From NCBI GenBank assembly GCA_964034945.1, contig OZ035960.1, positions 49,517,002-49,581,001 on the forward strand: a stretch of 64,000 bases of DNA, read 5' to 3'. A program made the translations under genes and the position numbers. Positions 12,381 to 24,387 of the stretch are shown one piece after another. This DNA comes from Chrysopilus asiliformis (taxonomy: Eukaryota; Arthropoda; Insecta; Diptera; Rhagionidae). Position 1 is the stretch's first letter, and each line of letters opens with the position of its first letter. A model generated the notes under the pieces. The model was not told the origin of the DNA, made no database searches, and saw nothing but the letters and a program-made list of their open reading frames with translations.

Positions 12381-13108
12381 AAATTTATTTAAAAATGAAA
12401 AAAATCTTTACTATTCAATAGGTTTCAAAAAAATGCATTCATCTTAATTATAGCAAAATTTTAATTTAGATTTTTTCTACTCGACTTAACAACTAACTAA
12501 TGGTACCAGTGGACCTGTTTTCTATTAATTAGTTTATGATTTATGTGATCTGCACTGACATTATATAATTCAAATATACCTCCGACGGCTAACAATTAAT
12601 TCAACCTAATCACAACATAAAAGTGAAATGGTTCGGGGAACATTTTTTTTGCCATTTTGGGTGTTTTTGAGGGATGTTGGACTAACATTTTGCCAGGTTT
12701 GCTTCTAACAATTCGCCAATTATATTCAATAAATTCGACTCTTTTCTGCTATTATGCTCAGAACTTTTTTAATGTGCTTCCAGCTAATGATATATGCCAG
12801 CATACTGTAACAAACTAATATTAGTTGAGGACACAAATCAAAATGTTCATTAGTGAGATGTCAATAGCATTTCATAATATTTTGAGCTCGATACATATTA
12901 CTGCAGTCCGCACTGATGATTCGATTCTCAATCGAAGATGGTTCTATAAAATATTCGTCCAGATTTAATTATTTCCTTGTGTGGTTGATATAAAATTAAT
13001 CTTACAAAATCTTTTCTTTTAAATTTTTGAAAAAAATCGTACATTTTTAGGTGCACACTCCTCCTTTCCCCGCTTCGGCTACAAGTCGGATCACCAGAAT
13101 GTATCTAT
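12381..13108. other. Unassigned AT-rich DNA
   Basis: No gene or repeat end recognised. Confidence 0.35.
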
Positions 13109-13780
13109 AAAACATAACAAAAGCTATAATTACCAATCTCGCAATTATTGAAAACCCGTATGGTGATATGGCATTGTTCGAAGTTTAAGTGAACGGCGAA
13201 CAGTTGTATCAAAAGTCCACTTTGAAGTCAAATTTTCCAATAAGATTTTTTAAAATTTATTCCAATCGGATTTTGATGTATGGGAGTTTTATGTAGAATA
13301 ATATCCTAAATAACTTTTGTTCTGGGACTTTTTTGATAAGATTCACCGTTTTTGAGATATTCGCAAAAAACGTTTTCGATCGTATGGGGGGTACCTTCCC
13401 CCTAATGGTCCATTTTTGCCCATTATCGAATTTAGCCTTACATTTTACGAAAAACGAATCTGCATAAAATTTCAAGTCTCTACCTCAATCCGTGCGCCTG
13501 CAATTCGCGCCACAGGCAGGCGGACAGACGACAGACGGACAGACGGACAGACGGACAGACGGACAGACGGACAGACGGACAGACGGACAGACGGACAGAC
13601 GGACAGACGGACAGACAGACAGACAGACGGACAGACGGACGGACATGCTAAATTCAACTTTTTTCATCATTCTAAACACACTGGTGTAATTCATTTTTGT
13701 GTGTGATGACGGGATCTTGGCGTTACAAACGGTAAGGCAAAGTTAATACACCCTGTGGTTTCACCATACGCGTATAAAAA
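13109..13780 (+). mobile_element. GTCY-microsatellite short element, copy B (expanded)
   Basis: It has the same ends and blocks as copy A: ACATAACAAAAGCTATAATT at 13112, 'gttacaaacggtaaggcaaag' near 13723, and 'tttcaccatacgcgtataaaa' at the right end. It is the longest copy because its internal microsatellite has expanded. The open frames across the microsatellite on both strands are repeat artefacts. Confidence 0.82.
13517..13648. repeat. (GACAGACG)n microsatellite inside GTCY copy B
   Basis: About 130 bases of nearly uninterrupted 8-bp GACGGACA units, with some GACA-only units near the right side. The other GTCY copies have only 35-70 bases at the same place. Confidence 0.95.
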
Positions 13781-14041
13781 GACAGTCAAGAAATTTATTT
13801 TATAAGCTGAAGGTTTTGTCTGTACTTTTGTCGGTAAACTGGAAGTATTTTAGACCTTTTACCCTTGGTGAGATGTGTGGGTTCAATATAGGGGACAGAG
13901 AGCCTTTCTAGAGAGAAAGGGGAAAATATATCAGTCTGATTTTGAATCCAGTAATGAGCTTACTAATACTGTTAGAAAAAACAGCAAAGAGTATTAAAAA
14001 AGATATTTGCTCGCCAAAGTCTTCTTAAAACATTGAAACCT
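13781..14041. other. Spacer, nothing recognised
   Basis: AT-rich spacer between GTCY copy B and the foldback. No gene. Confidence 0.3.
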
Positions 14042-14214
14042 GGAGTGATATTCCATAACTTGTTTCAAGCGTTTGTATCGAGTTAGAAGAAAAAGTAGTA
14101 TTCGCTAGCTCTGTTTTGCCCTATCATTTATTTTGGTCGAAACAGAGACAGCGAATACTACTTTTTCTTCTAACTCAAAACAAACGCTTGAAACAAGTTA
14201 CGGAATACCACTCC
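14042..14214. repeat. Foldback (hairpin) element, 173 bp
   Basis: The left arm (GGAGTGATATTCCATAACTT ... CTAACTCGATACAAACGCTTG region) and the right arm are inverted copies of about 70 bp with few mismatches. The loop is about 30 bp. No clear target duplication was found, so the exact ends are uncertain. Confidence 0.75.
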
Positions 14215-16834
14215 TGCTTTTTGTTGTTTTTCAGTGCTGCAACCAGTTTTCAACCGTAGGCGTGTCCCAGTGTTTTTCGTCAGAGGTGTCGGTCACGTGC
14301 CAATGTCCTCCAGCTTTGTGTCCCAAAAATTTCATTTTCATTGACAATATTTCCAAAAACTGAATTTTATATCAAGACAAATATTCCATGAAATTGTTCA
14401 CTTTAAAAATGATCGTTAGGTTAATTAGCTCCCATATGAATATCTTATTAGCATTTATACGAGTATGACCAAATGATTTTAACACCTCACTTTGCTGGTC
14501 GATTGGCAATTAACCTTGATTCCCAGTCCATCGATGGCAATTAAACTAACAAACGAAATCAAAAGATTGAAGAAAATGAATTGGAATAAATATTTTTTAG
14601 AGGCTCCTAATTAAATGGAATGAGCTCATTTTTATTTCCGGATGAGTTTCTGTGCTTTTTCTTAATCTTCAACAAGAAAAACTTCAATCGAAATAATTCC
14701 CCCCTTTCGACCCTCATTGGTATTTCATCTTAACACAGAAGTCGACCCGAAAATTCCTCATAAATCAATCATTCACTCACTTCGAAATGCTCAAAGGCAT
14801 TTATTATGGGGCTTCGCCCCATTTCCCTCATTTCGCTGCCGTCCCAGCCGTATGCGGGCCAGTTTTGGCCATGAGTTGACCATAGAGGAGCGATGACGAT
14901 CCACGATTTCCGTTTTATGGATTGAACTTTCTCCCCTTTTAGTCGGTTTCATGCCCACCGGAACCGTCGAATGGATACCCGATAGAATTCATGCTCAACC
15001 CCCATAACATAATACATGATGAGTACCTCCGGGGTGAAAAGCTTCGTCACTGCGAACGAGGAAAACTCCACCATCACATTTTTAACGGCTGCCTTCACCC
15101 TTAAACTTGGTATAAAAGACGAAATGGTTTATTGACTTTTACTCGGGGCAGCAAAGTATGATTTCAACCCCATTAAAGGTTGAACCAGAGTTGAACCTCG
15201 AGGTGGTTAGGATTTTTATGTTGTTTTCGAGATGGAAAAAATAAAAAAGTATTTTCTTTCCAGAAAAAAAGTCTTTGACAATTATGCCACAACACATTTA
15301 ATACTGAATAATTTTTTTTGAAACCGGTTTTTGTTGAATTTTTTTGTTGGTTTCAAAAATGTTTAAAAACGCATTTTAATAAACTGCATATTTTTATGTT
15401 TTTTGGATAAACCAAGTTCGTGCATACTCCAAACTACAAAATAAACGGAGTGTAGACGTTAGTAAATTTTCAGAAACACGTCCGCAGATTCTCCTTCTCC
15501 TTGGAATTTATTTTAAAATGATTTCGATTTGTTGCATTTTCTCGACTATGTTGCGGATATGGTATGTAAATTCATGAGATAGAGACTTTTCTGAATGAAG
15601 TTCTGACTTAATTTCGTTCACTAACGTCAGGATTGATGCGTGGCACATCTCACAACTCATAGATTCGAATGGGTGGTTTTCGTTGGCATGGCACCATATC
15701 TAAAATCTCACAACACATCAAAACGACTAACGACAATGTCATCTGGATGCTACATTTCAGTCTTTTCAAATGGTTACCGCCTGCAAGATCGAATCGTACT
15801 GAAGATTCGGCGACAACATAATTTAGCTTAAATTCTCTCAATTAGTACTTGAGTGTTTGCTTCAGTTACCATAAGAAACCGTTCAAAGTAGCTTCTTGAG
15901 CGACACAATATGTTGCGGGATTTATGATAATGGTGAATGAGTGCAAATTTTCACACTTGGTTTTTGATTCAAATGCTGATTGGCAGAGCTGTACCAAATA
16001 AATGTATTAATATTTATAATTGCTTCAGACCATAGGGCAACAATGTTGCCTTAAATAATGACGCAGCATTTCATAAAAATGTTTTCTTTAAATTTTGTTT
16101 TTCGAGTTAAGAAATTTTGAGGAGTCATGTTGATTTTAATAACGACTCTAAAATTATAGCCCCCGTTTTTTCCAGTTTTACAAAATTAGGAGCTGTTTAT
16201 AAAACACAACACATTTTTATGGAAAAGACGAAGAGTCCTAACAGCCTAAAATTAGCGTGATGTTTAAATTAGTGACGTAAAAATTTCATTGTCACTACTC
16301 CGAAAAAGTTATATGTCTTAAGACATCACTCGGAAAACCTTTCTATCCTCAAAATGTAAATTTTGTTAAAACTAGTAAATTTTGTATTTTATAGTTTTAC
16401 ACGGAGAGAAATAAAGTAAAATAAAGTAATAGAAATAAAATAAAATTCATTTGAGACAGTGGACTTTTTGATAATGATTCACTAAAAAGAGGGAATTTAT
16501 CCTAGAATTTTGGGAAAATTTCCTATTTTTTGGCATGAAACGAATAGTCAATATTATATAGAAACCAAAACTTGATTTGGACGAATTTCGCCTTCGTTGC
16601 ACATTTATTGAAAAACAAATTAATAAATGTGCAACGGGGCGAGTCTTTTTTAAACAGAATGCGGTGCAATAATTTAAATCGACACCTTTACAGTCCCAAC
16701 CGAAAATTAACTCCAATTTTTAGTCAATTTTTTCGCATGTATTACTTATTTTTAATACATGCGCTCTTTGTGGAAGATCGTTCAAAAAATGCACCGCAGT
16801 CGAAAAAACGTGATTTAAACCAACTCCTAGCCTA
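14215..16834. other. Unassigned DNA, including a relatively GC-rich island
   Basis: 14640-15200 is less AT-rich than the surroundings and carries no recognised repeat, making it a candidate for host unique sequence. Small open frames at 15640-15840 (both strands) and 16447-16907 match no known family. A 19-bp inverted repeat (about 16592-16640, CGTTGCACATTTATT) lies in this stretch. Confidence 0.35.
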
Positions 16835-18324
16835 CACTAAGAAAAATTTCGTACATCAGATCTATGAAAATACTTCACTACTTTTAAGACGTGCTCTTCT
16901 TCATTAAAACTTCATAAAATACAAGAAAAATCATTTGTTTATTAAAAACTTCATTTATTTAAAAAAAGAAGTATTTCATAACTTTTAAGACGGTTTCATG
17001 ATACCAAATATTTTTTAATATAAAACATAACAAAAGCTATACTTGCCAATCTGGCAATCATTGGAGACCCGTATGGTGATATTCGTATCAAAATTCGAAC
17101 AGTTGTACCAAAATTCCACTTGAAGTCAAACTTTCCAATAAGATTTTTTAAAATTTATTCCAATCGGATTTTGATGTATGGGAGTTTTATGTAGAATCAT
17201 ATCCTAAATAACTTTTGTTCTTGAACTTTTTTGATAAGATGCACCGTTTTTGAGGTATTCGCAAAAAACGTGTTCGTTCGTATGGGGGGTACCCCTCCTA
17301 ATGGTCCATTTTTGCTCGTTAACGAACTTAGCCTCGCATTTTACGAAAAACGGATCTGGGCAAACTTTCAAGTCTCTAGCTCAATCCGTGCGCCCGCAAT
17401 CCGCGCCACAGACAGACGGACAGACAGACGGACAGACAGACGGACAGACAGACAGACGGACGGACATGCAAAAATCAATTATTTTTATCATTCTAAACAC
17501 ACTGGTGTAATTCATTTTTATGTGTGATGACGGGATCTTGGCGTTACAAACGGTAAGGCAAAGTTAATATACCCTTTGGTTTCACCATACGGGTATAAAA
17601 AATTCATAAATTCAATGACGACTTTTCATAGGCATGCAAGAATAAACATTGTTTTTATGGAAAATTTCATAAAATTGGTGAAAAAATTTGCCTTCGTGAT
17701 ATAATTCACACAACTGAATATATTTCATGGTTAATTTGGATTGGGTATAGTAGCATTAATGGAAGTTCTAGCGCTTGGAATATGTGGTCGAAAGCAAAAT
17801 GAAATGGAAGTGTATCCGGTGAATCAGAAAAGTGTAAGTGTCAAGCAAAAGTAAGTGAATTTGAGAATGGTAGCAAAAATATACCAATACAATACCACAG
17901 AAATCGAAATCATTGCGAAAAACTAAAACCAATGTGAAATTTCTATGATTTTTGCCGATTGATCAATGAAATATTTTCGTTAATTCTAATGAGTACATCT
18001 CATAGACTTTATGAAAATACTTCATAAATTCCATTAAAAACTCCATTTTTGCTTCCAATCGCAATCAATTTATTTTTTATAATTGTCAAATTTCGCTTCA
18101 CAAGTTTTTCAGGCGAGTATCTCAAAAACAATTGAATTAAAAAACAGTGAATTCTTGACAACAATTTTTAACAATATCTATGAAAAACTTCATAAACGCT
18201 ATGAAAAAATAACTATTTTTTGTCATAGATTTTAAGGGCACACTTCAATGGTTCCAAATCACGACTAAATTTTTATAGACATTTTCAGGTTTTTCATAGA
18301 TAGTACGAATTATTTTTCTGAGTG
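16835..18324. mobile_element. TIR element with CACTAAG/CACTCAG ends, split by a GTCY copy
   Basis: The left end CACTAAGAAAAATTTCGTAC and the reverse complement of the right end, CACTCAGAAAAATAATTCGT, form an imperfect inverted repeat of about 35 bp. TA lies outside both (16833-16834 and 18325-18326). Short 'cttcata' and 'tatgaaaa' motifs recur throughout. GTCY copy C sits inside, so the element's own length is about 900 bp. There is no coding region. The CACT ends recall CACTA elements, while the TA flanks fit Tc1/mariner-type MITEs; the superfamily is unresolved. Confidence 0.6.
17023..17600 (+). mobile_element. GTCY-microsatellite short element, copy C
   Basis: Starts ACATAACAAAAGCTATACTT at 17024 and ends CACCATACGGGTATAAAA at about 17600. 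It has an internal GACAGACG-type repeat at about 17409-17463. It is inserted inside the TIR element 16835-18324. Confidence 0.82.
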
Positions 18325-18390
18325 TAAGTATATATTTTTGCATATTCAGTGGTCGTTTTTTAACGTTTGAGAAATTCTAAGATCAACTAC

Positions 18391-18974
18391 AAACATAACA
18401 AAAGCTATAATTGCCTATCTGGCAATCATTGGAGACCCGTATGGTGATATTCGTATCAAAATTGGAACAGTTGTACCAAAATTCCACTTTGAAGTCAAAC
18501 TTTCCAATAAGATTTTTTAAAATTTGTTCCAATTGGATTTTGATGTATGGGAGTTTTATGTAGAATTATATCCTAAATAACTTTTGTTCTCGCACTTTTT
18601 TGATAAGATGTACCGTTTTTGAGGTATTCGCAAAAAACGTTTTCGTTCGTATGGGGGGTACCCCCCCTAATGGTCCATTTTTGCCCATTAACGAACTTAG
18701 CCTCGCATTTTACGAAAAACGGATCTGTGCAAAATTTCAAGCCTCTAGCTCAATCCATGCGCCCGCAATCCGCGCCACAGACGGACAGACGGACAGACAG
18801 ACAGACGGACAGACAGACGGACAGACAGACGGACGGACATGCAAAATTCAATTTTTTTTATCATTCTAAACACACTGGTGTAATTCATTTTTGTGTGTGA
18901 TAACGGGATCTTGGCGTTACAAACGGTAAGGCAAAGTTAATATACCCTTTGGTTTCACCATACGGGTATAAAAA
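18391..18974 (+). mobile_element. GTCY-microsatellite short element, copy D
   Basis: Ends as in copies A-C, with an internal GACA/GACG repeat at about 18778-18837. It is very similar in sequence to copy C, including the 'ggagacccgtatggtgatattcg' variant, so these two copies look closely related. Confidence 0.82.
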
Positions 18975-19141
18975 TCCGTGACAAAAGTTTAACGCCGGAA
19001 CTAGGCATGTTGGTTTTTCTGTGGCAGTCCCGCCTATTCCGGGACATATGGTCACCCTAATTATGTATGATTTTATTTTATCATTTTTGGTATTTAAATC
19101 GTTTTTTTTTAAATTCAAGCTAACGCTTAGGGGAAGACACT
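18975..19141 (-). other. Possible 3' untranslated remnant of the adjacent LINE
   Basis: Lies just downstream, on the reverse strand, of the LINE pseudogene stop codon. No poly-A run or target duplication could be delimited. Confidence 0.25.
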
Positions 19142-19690
19142 TTAATCGCGAAGCATAGCTGAGGATAGTCGGAAGAACGGAAGGAGTTGTCGGTTTATTT
19201 TCTTCTTGCACTTCTGCGGATTATAATCCGGGGTGGAAAACTTCGGATGGTAAGTCGTTCCAAAGTTTTGTTGTTCGCGGAATGAAATGAAGGAATTCCT
19301 AAACTTTACTGTACGAAAACTAGGAGGTTCAAGGTAGAAGTCATTCGCGCGTGCAGCTGCACGAGAGGGTCTAGGGAAAATATGCCGTGGAGGAATAAGT
19401 TGGGAAATTTCGGGAGAACATTTCCCATGAAAATATCTATAGAATATGCTGGGTATCCAACAGAGCGACGATGCTCGAGAGACGGTAATGAATCTGCCAA
19501 AGATTTGTCGCCAACCAGTCGGATCGCACGTTTTTGAATTCGGTTCAGCAGTTGCAGGACAGTTTTTGGGGCTCCAGCCCAAATGTGCGAATTGTACTCA
19601 AGTCTCGGTCAAATCTTGGTCTTGTAGATGCCGAGCATGTCGATTGGTGTGAAATCTTTTTTGCAGCGTCCCAGAAAGCCTCGACACTGC
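19142..19690 (-). pseudogene. Non-LTR retrotransposon ORF2 C-terminal fragment (Jockey-like LINE)
   Basis: Reading the reverse strand in more than one frame gives the typical C-terminal end of a LINE reverse-transcriptase protein. Successive recognisable segments are IYKTKIRPRLEYNSHIWAGA, PKTVLQLLNRIQKRAIRLVG, SLEHRRSVGY, FYRYFHGKCSPEISQLIPPR, FRTVKFRNSF and a final NPQKCKKKINRQLL before a stop at 19142-19144. In intact insect LINEs these segments follow the reverse-transcriptase thumb and are continuous. Here they are split between frames by at least two or three small indels, so the copy is dead. The RT catalytic core and the endonuclease are absent (5' truncation, as is usual for LINE insertions). 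Clade assignment is from general resemblance, not a search. Confidence 0.82.
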
Positions 19691-21875
19691 GATGCTTCCT
19701 TTTGTGATTTTGAAAATCGCTCCATTAATAGTTAAAAAATGAATCTTTATCCCTACATGACTTTCCGCTTCTTATAAAATTTTGCCGCCATATTCAGGAT
19801 CCCGATCCTCGAAAACTCCTAGAAAGCATTTTTTTCAAATTTTTCGAAAAGCATCTACCGGTTCGGATTTTAAAATGTTGACGCCAGAACATTGGAATTT
19901 CGCCCAAAACTGTTTAAATTTCAAGTTAGTCGGATACATGGAAGTGGGTTTAAATACGGCTAAAAGTGAAGTTAATAGACGGTGTATAAAAACGATATAC
20001 TACAAATTAAAATCACTTAGCAAATATAATTTTTTATCTGGACGATAATAATTCAACATGTTCAACAAATTGTGAACATCTAGTCACGTGATATTCTAGT
20101 AACGTCAACGCTCGTTCATTTGATTATTCCCATAAAACTAAAAATAAAAATATTAATTCGTCCGTAATCCTCTTTAGTTGACTTATTTTCTTAATTTATT
20201 TAAACGTTGTGTACTTAATAAAGGGCCAACCCAAATATTTACCCTAATCTACCAAAAAATTGAAGCATTTTGTTTTACTTCATCACCAGCGTATAGTACA
20301 AGCATACCGATTTTCCATGAATCGATAATAAAACACCTTTTCTAACGAACGAAGCGTTTTTCTGCTCTGCTTCGCCCCCATCAACGTTTTGATCAAAAGT
20401 CCCATCATCAGATACTGCAATATAAATATGTATAAAAAAAAGCTTTTTCGATAATATAATAAAATATATATGTTGGTATTTTGTACATCTTGCTTTTGCT
20501 ATCCATTCCATTCCATTCCATTCCGCAGGCTATAAACATAGCACGGGGCAAATAAATCAAATGTCATACGTCAAAATATCTGAAATGATTGACATTTGTC
20601 ATATGTTACGTGACAGGCCATAATATCTCCTTTTTATCACCTCCATTATTTATTACCACCAGACATTAGACAGAAATTTAATAATATTTTCTCTTCTATC
20701 CTTATTCACAGTCAACCATCGGTACGGATGGCCACCTAAATTATATACGATGGGTTGATTGTGTATGGTGAGAAGTGGTGGCGGTAGTATTTGCCCTCTT
20801 CTATTCCCTCATGAGTATCGCAACTATTATTGTCTGTAGGATACTGTCGTGCAAGCTACAAGCATATTTCGTTTTGATACATTTGTCCATCGGGCCATAG
20901 CGAGCGGCCTCAAAGGACCCAGGAAGCAATCCACCGATTCACCCACTTCCTTGTCTACTTATCCCTATACCTGCCTACCAATCTATCAAACTGGTCTACT
21001 AACAGTGGATGATTGTGTCTCATACTGTGGTTACTATCATTCTGGTTTTCATAATCGACCTTCGGACACCTTTGGCTGGGTATGCAGAGCCAGGTGTTGG
21101 TTTGAAGGACCTCAGGAGGACTTTATTTATGCTTCGTTGTCTCTTTTGTTTTAGCCAATATCTTACGACAGAGCGTTGACGGACGGCCCTAAGAACGTCG
21201 TCGGCCATGTGAACGATGAATCCTTGCAAAGACTTGACACACGTATGTCTTAGCTGAGTTTACCGAAAGGTGTCAGAATATCGGTTGATATTTTCTAGTC
21301 GTGATCTGGAATCATATGTGAGTCACTGTAAGACTTTTTGTACATTTCCTACGGTCGTAATTGCACTTTAGGTAAAAATAATTGTTCGTCTTGTTTTCTC
21401 ATATAGATTTTCCCAAGTCAGGCAGAATGGGTTTTAAGAAAGATAAACGTATAGCATTTAGAAAATTGTAGCCCGTTTTACAAATTCCTTGTGTGGATAA
21501 CATATAAAAGTATGAAATGAAGGTGGACTGGACAGTTGTGTAAAAATGAAAATAATTGCAGCCGTAATAGAAAACTTTTTCCACAAGTTTATTACATTCG
21601 TGACTTGTAGCCATTTTCAGTGTCTAAACCGAGTCCTGATTTATTGTTGGATTCATCGTATTTTTTTTTTACTTATGCCAAGCTATTCAGCCATTTTTGG
21701 CACTTAGTTTTGAGTGTCATTTTAGTGGTATTTTAACTACTCACGATAGGCGATTTAAATTGGCCCTACTAGGAAAAATAATCAAAGGATTTTAGTCGTG
21801 TTTGATTAAATATAAAATTAGAAAGGTGTCAAAAGAGGTCAAATAACCTTACACGGATGTTTTCTATACAACAAA
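19691..21875. other. Unassigned DNA with a GC-richer patch
   Basis: No gene recognised. A short (CATTC)n run lies at about 20506-20526. 20700-21250 is less AT-rich, repeat-free by eye, and carries a 101-residue open frame (20849-21154) that matches nothing I know. It is a candidate unique host segment. Confidence 0.35.
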
Positions 21876-21937
21876 ACCCTTCTAGATGTAAGAAAAGTAA
21901 AAAGCAAGCTTTTTACGTTTCTTACATCTAGAAGGGT
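21876..21937. repeat. Perfect-like palindrome, 62 bp
   Basis: ACCCTTCTAGATGTAAGAAA and its reverse complement flank a central AAAAAGCAAGCTTTTT. The right half is also the left end of the subfamily K element that follows. The structure looks like two such ends joined head to head. Confidence 0.8.
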
Positions 21938-22300
21938 ATTAAAATTACTTGAAAATGGAAATCATAACGGAGACTCGCACGTCTCCGGGACGTATACCCA
22001 TCGACTCAGTTCGATGACTCCCTTCTATGATTCCGCAACATATAAGTATTGTGTGTGTGTCGCGCCTATATATGTATGTGACGAAAATTGTAAGATCGAC
22101 TTTTACCAGTCCACCTTATCTGATTTTGACGCGGTTGGATTTTGATATATCGTGGAGTTATGTAGAATCGTATTCTAAACACTTAAAAAAATCGTTTTCG
22201 ATAACATTTTTGCAATTTTACCAATTCGTTTAAGGTGGAGGGCGAGTGGATCTATTTTGGAATACATGAATTTTTAAACTTAGAAGAACAAAGAACGATG
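21905..22300 (+). mobile_element. GTCY-related short element, subfamily K (truncated)
   Basis: It starts at a short hairpin end (TTTCTTACATCTAGAAGGGTATTAAAAT) and continues 'acgtctccgggacgtatacccatcgactcag', matching 45740-45860. It then has the 'tggattttgatatatcgtggagttatgtagaatc' block shared with the GTCY elements. The 3' part is missing. No coding region. Confidence 0.55.
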
Positions 22301-22953
22301 CACGAAAATGCCCCTTGACTAACTTTTGGGTTTCACTTTGGTTGTACCAGCATTAGAAAGGTATTTTTCTCTAGTTTCATGGACATAAGCTCTTTTTTGG
22401 CGGGGAACTGCAGGAGGATGGTCAGCTGCCATCTTAGGCGTAATGATTTTTCCATCAAAAACCCGTACTGGTTCAGAAGCTGGCCCGGGGGCATAAAAAT
22501 CGTCGAATCCTGCATGGTTCTTTCTAAGAAGAAAAAAAGACTCATTTTATATACAATGTAATTTTGCGTTTAAATACCGCAAATGGGTTGATCTGGAGAA
22601 ACTGGAGATCTTTTTTTAGTCCTACACTGTCGAAAAATGGGAGTCGATTTGTATGGGAATTGGCCGTTCAATTTTTCCCATTTTCGGAAGAGGTTAATCT
22701 TTTGATAAAGGCCTATTCCTTGCAAAATTTTAACTTCCTGTTTCAATTAATTCTTGATTTTTCACTGCTTTTGTATATTAATAATTTCAAACTTATACCC
22801 AATTATATTCATCATATGATGATGGATTATGTAAGTGAAGATGCGCACCACATTAGCAAGCATGCAGAATGGTGCCGAAGATGCAATTTGATTTATTTTT
22901 AAACATTTCTAAACCATTGTTTCAGCTTGCATCGAAGGAGATTTAAGTAGAAA
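22301..22953. other. Unassigned DNA
   Basis: Begins with a scrap 'agaacgatgcacgaaaatgcccc' at about 22290-22315, like the ends of the foldback family at 39241 and 62945. No gene recognised. Confidence 0.3.
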
Positions 22954-23612
22954 ACATAAGAAGAGCTACAATTGCCAGGGGCCAATCGTTAAATACTAAA
23001 TTTGATGACGGACAAAATATTGATTTAAAAAAATCCATTTGTATAGGAGGGGGGTGAAGGTGTGGTTCAGTTGGATTTCAATGTATCGAACGGTTAAGTA
23101 AAATAATATTCTAAACACATTTCATCTTTATAAATTTTTCAATACGACTAACCATTTTCGAGAAAATAGAAAAAAAGTTTTCTATTTTTATGGCAGAGGC
23201 GGGAGGGGTGGTCCAACTGGATTTTAATGTATGGATGAGTTATGTAAAATCCGATTCTAAACAAATTTTACATTTATAAATTTTCCAATATGACTCACCG
23301 TTTTCGAGAAAATTGCAAAAAACTTCAAAAACTTAGCCTAGCTATTTAGTGTAACTATACAAAAACTTAGCCTAGCTATAGAAATGTAACTATACCAAAT
23401 TTCAAGTCACTAGCTCAATTCTTTCGAAACTTATGTAGTTCACGGACAGACAGACAGACAAACGGACATGCGGAAATCAAAGTTTTTTGTCATCCCCAAC
23501 ACACTGTTGTAGTTCATTTTTGTGTCCGCTGATTGACTCGATGCGTTACAAACAGTATACTAAATCTAATATACTGTTATATGATATATCATACAGAGTA
23601 TAAAAAAAAGAA
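22954..23612 (+). mobile_element. GTCY-related short element, subfamily J
   Basis: Left end 'aacataagaagagctacaattgccaggggccaatcg'. Internal tandem-like blocks carry 'tatgtaaaatc...ttctaaac'. A short GACA microsatellite is at 23444-23460 and the right end is 'gatgcgttacaaacagtatac ... atacagagtataaaa'. The layout is the same as copies A-D but the sequence is diverged. Confidence 0.7.
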
Positions 23613-24130
23613 ATAGTAAATTAGTGAAATACACTTTGTACAAATTTTAAAAACTAAAATTGCCACTTAAGCACCATTCTGCATGCTTCCAGAGCGCGCC
23701 TGCACTAAGAAAGGTGTCATATTACCGATATATGGATTAAGCTATGTTTTTTTAAAATTTTATTCGTGACATGCAGTAAAATTCATGGAATTAATTTTTC
23801 CGTCATTTTCCGGTCCATATTTTCTTAAATCACATTATAAGTTACATGATTTATATGAATTAATTACTTTCCTCTTCTATAGAGGGAACGTATTGTATTC
23901 ATGACTGAGGCCGACTCAAGAACGGGGGCTGATAGATACTTTCTGATCAGTACGAAATCCGTTTCAGGGAAAATAATGAATTATTCTACATTTTTGCTGA
24001 AGGTTTTTTTTCATCTCTAACGGTTTTCAAGATAGAGTGTTTTAAAAATTTCTCGGAAACTGCCCTATTATGAAAAAATGCATATAACTAAATTCAAAGG
24101 AAATAAAATTTCCTACATTTTTTCCTTTAA
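23613..24130. other. Unassigned AT-rich DNA
   Basis: No gene or repeat end recognised before the CACGTTGG terminus at 24131. Confidence 0.3.
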
Positions 24131-24260
24131 CACGTTGGCTGCCAAAGCCTTTTCAGGATTTTGATCGTGCAGTGCCAACGTCTTTTCACGATTTTGGTCA
24201 CCTGAGGCCAACTTTTTTTTGTTATTTTTTGTTTCTTTGTGCCTAAAAATCATTTTTGAC
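24127..24260 (+). repeat. Solo terminus resembling the TTAA-flanked MITE ends
   Basis: TTAA at 24127-24130 is followed by CACGTTGGCTGCCAAAGCC, close to the ends of the MITE at 51572-51879 (CACGTTGGCTACCA). An internal echo 'gcagtgccaacgtcttttcacgattttggtcacctgaggccaac' follows. No partner end was found nearby. Confidence 0.4.
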
Positions 24261-24319
24261 TACTCGCGACTTTATTATTGGTCCTAATTTTGCAGTTATA
24301 ACGGTTTTTTTGTGTCGCA

Positions 24320-24385
24320 CGTTTGCGATTTTGTATAACGCGGTATTTTTAGGAACCTAATTACCGCGTTATATGAGGTTTTCTG
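24320..24385 (-). repeat. Tigger/pogo-like terminus, no partner
   Basis: The reverse strand reads CAGAAAACCTCATATAACGC with TA immediately outside (24386-24387). A second inverted ATAACGCGGTA copy lies just inside. CAG...ATAACG ends are typical of Tigger/pogo elements. The other end was not found. Confidence 0.4.
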
Positions 24386-24387
24386 TA

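Noticed and set aside
13416..13706. Long open frames on both strands with TDGQTDRRTD or VCPSVRLS repeats (also at 4653, 17231, 18600, 37641)
   Set aside because: They are translations of the GACR/GTCY microsatellite in GTCY elements. The same text appears in every copy and in opposite strands at once, so they are not genes.
20849..21154. 101-residue open frame in a GC-richer patch
   Set aside because: No recognised domain, no splice-linked partner and no codon pattern I could judge reliably; left as unassigned.
22140..22240. Possible GTCY standard copy
   Set aside because: The ends do not match copies A-I; it fits subfamily K better and lacks the microsatellite and right half.
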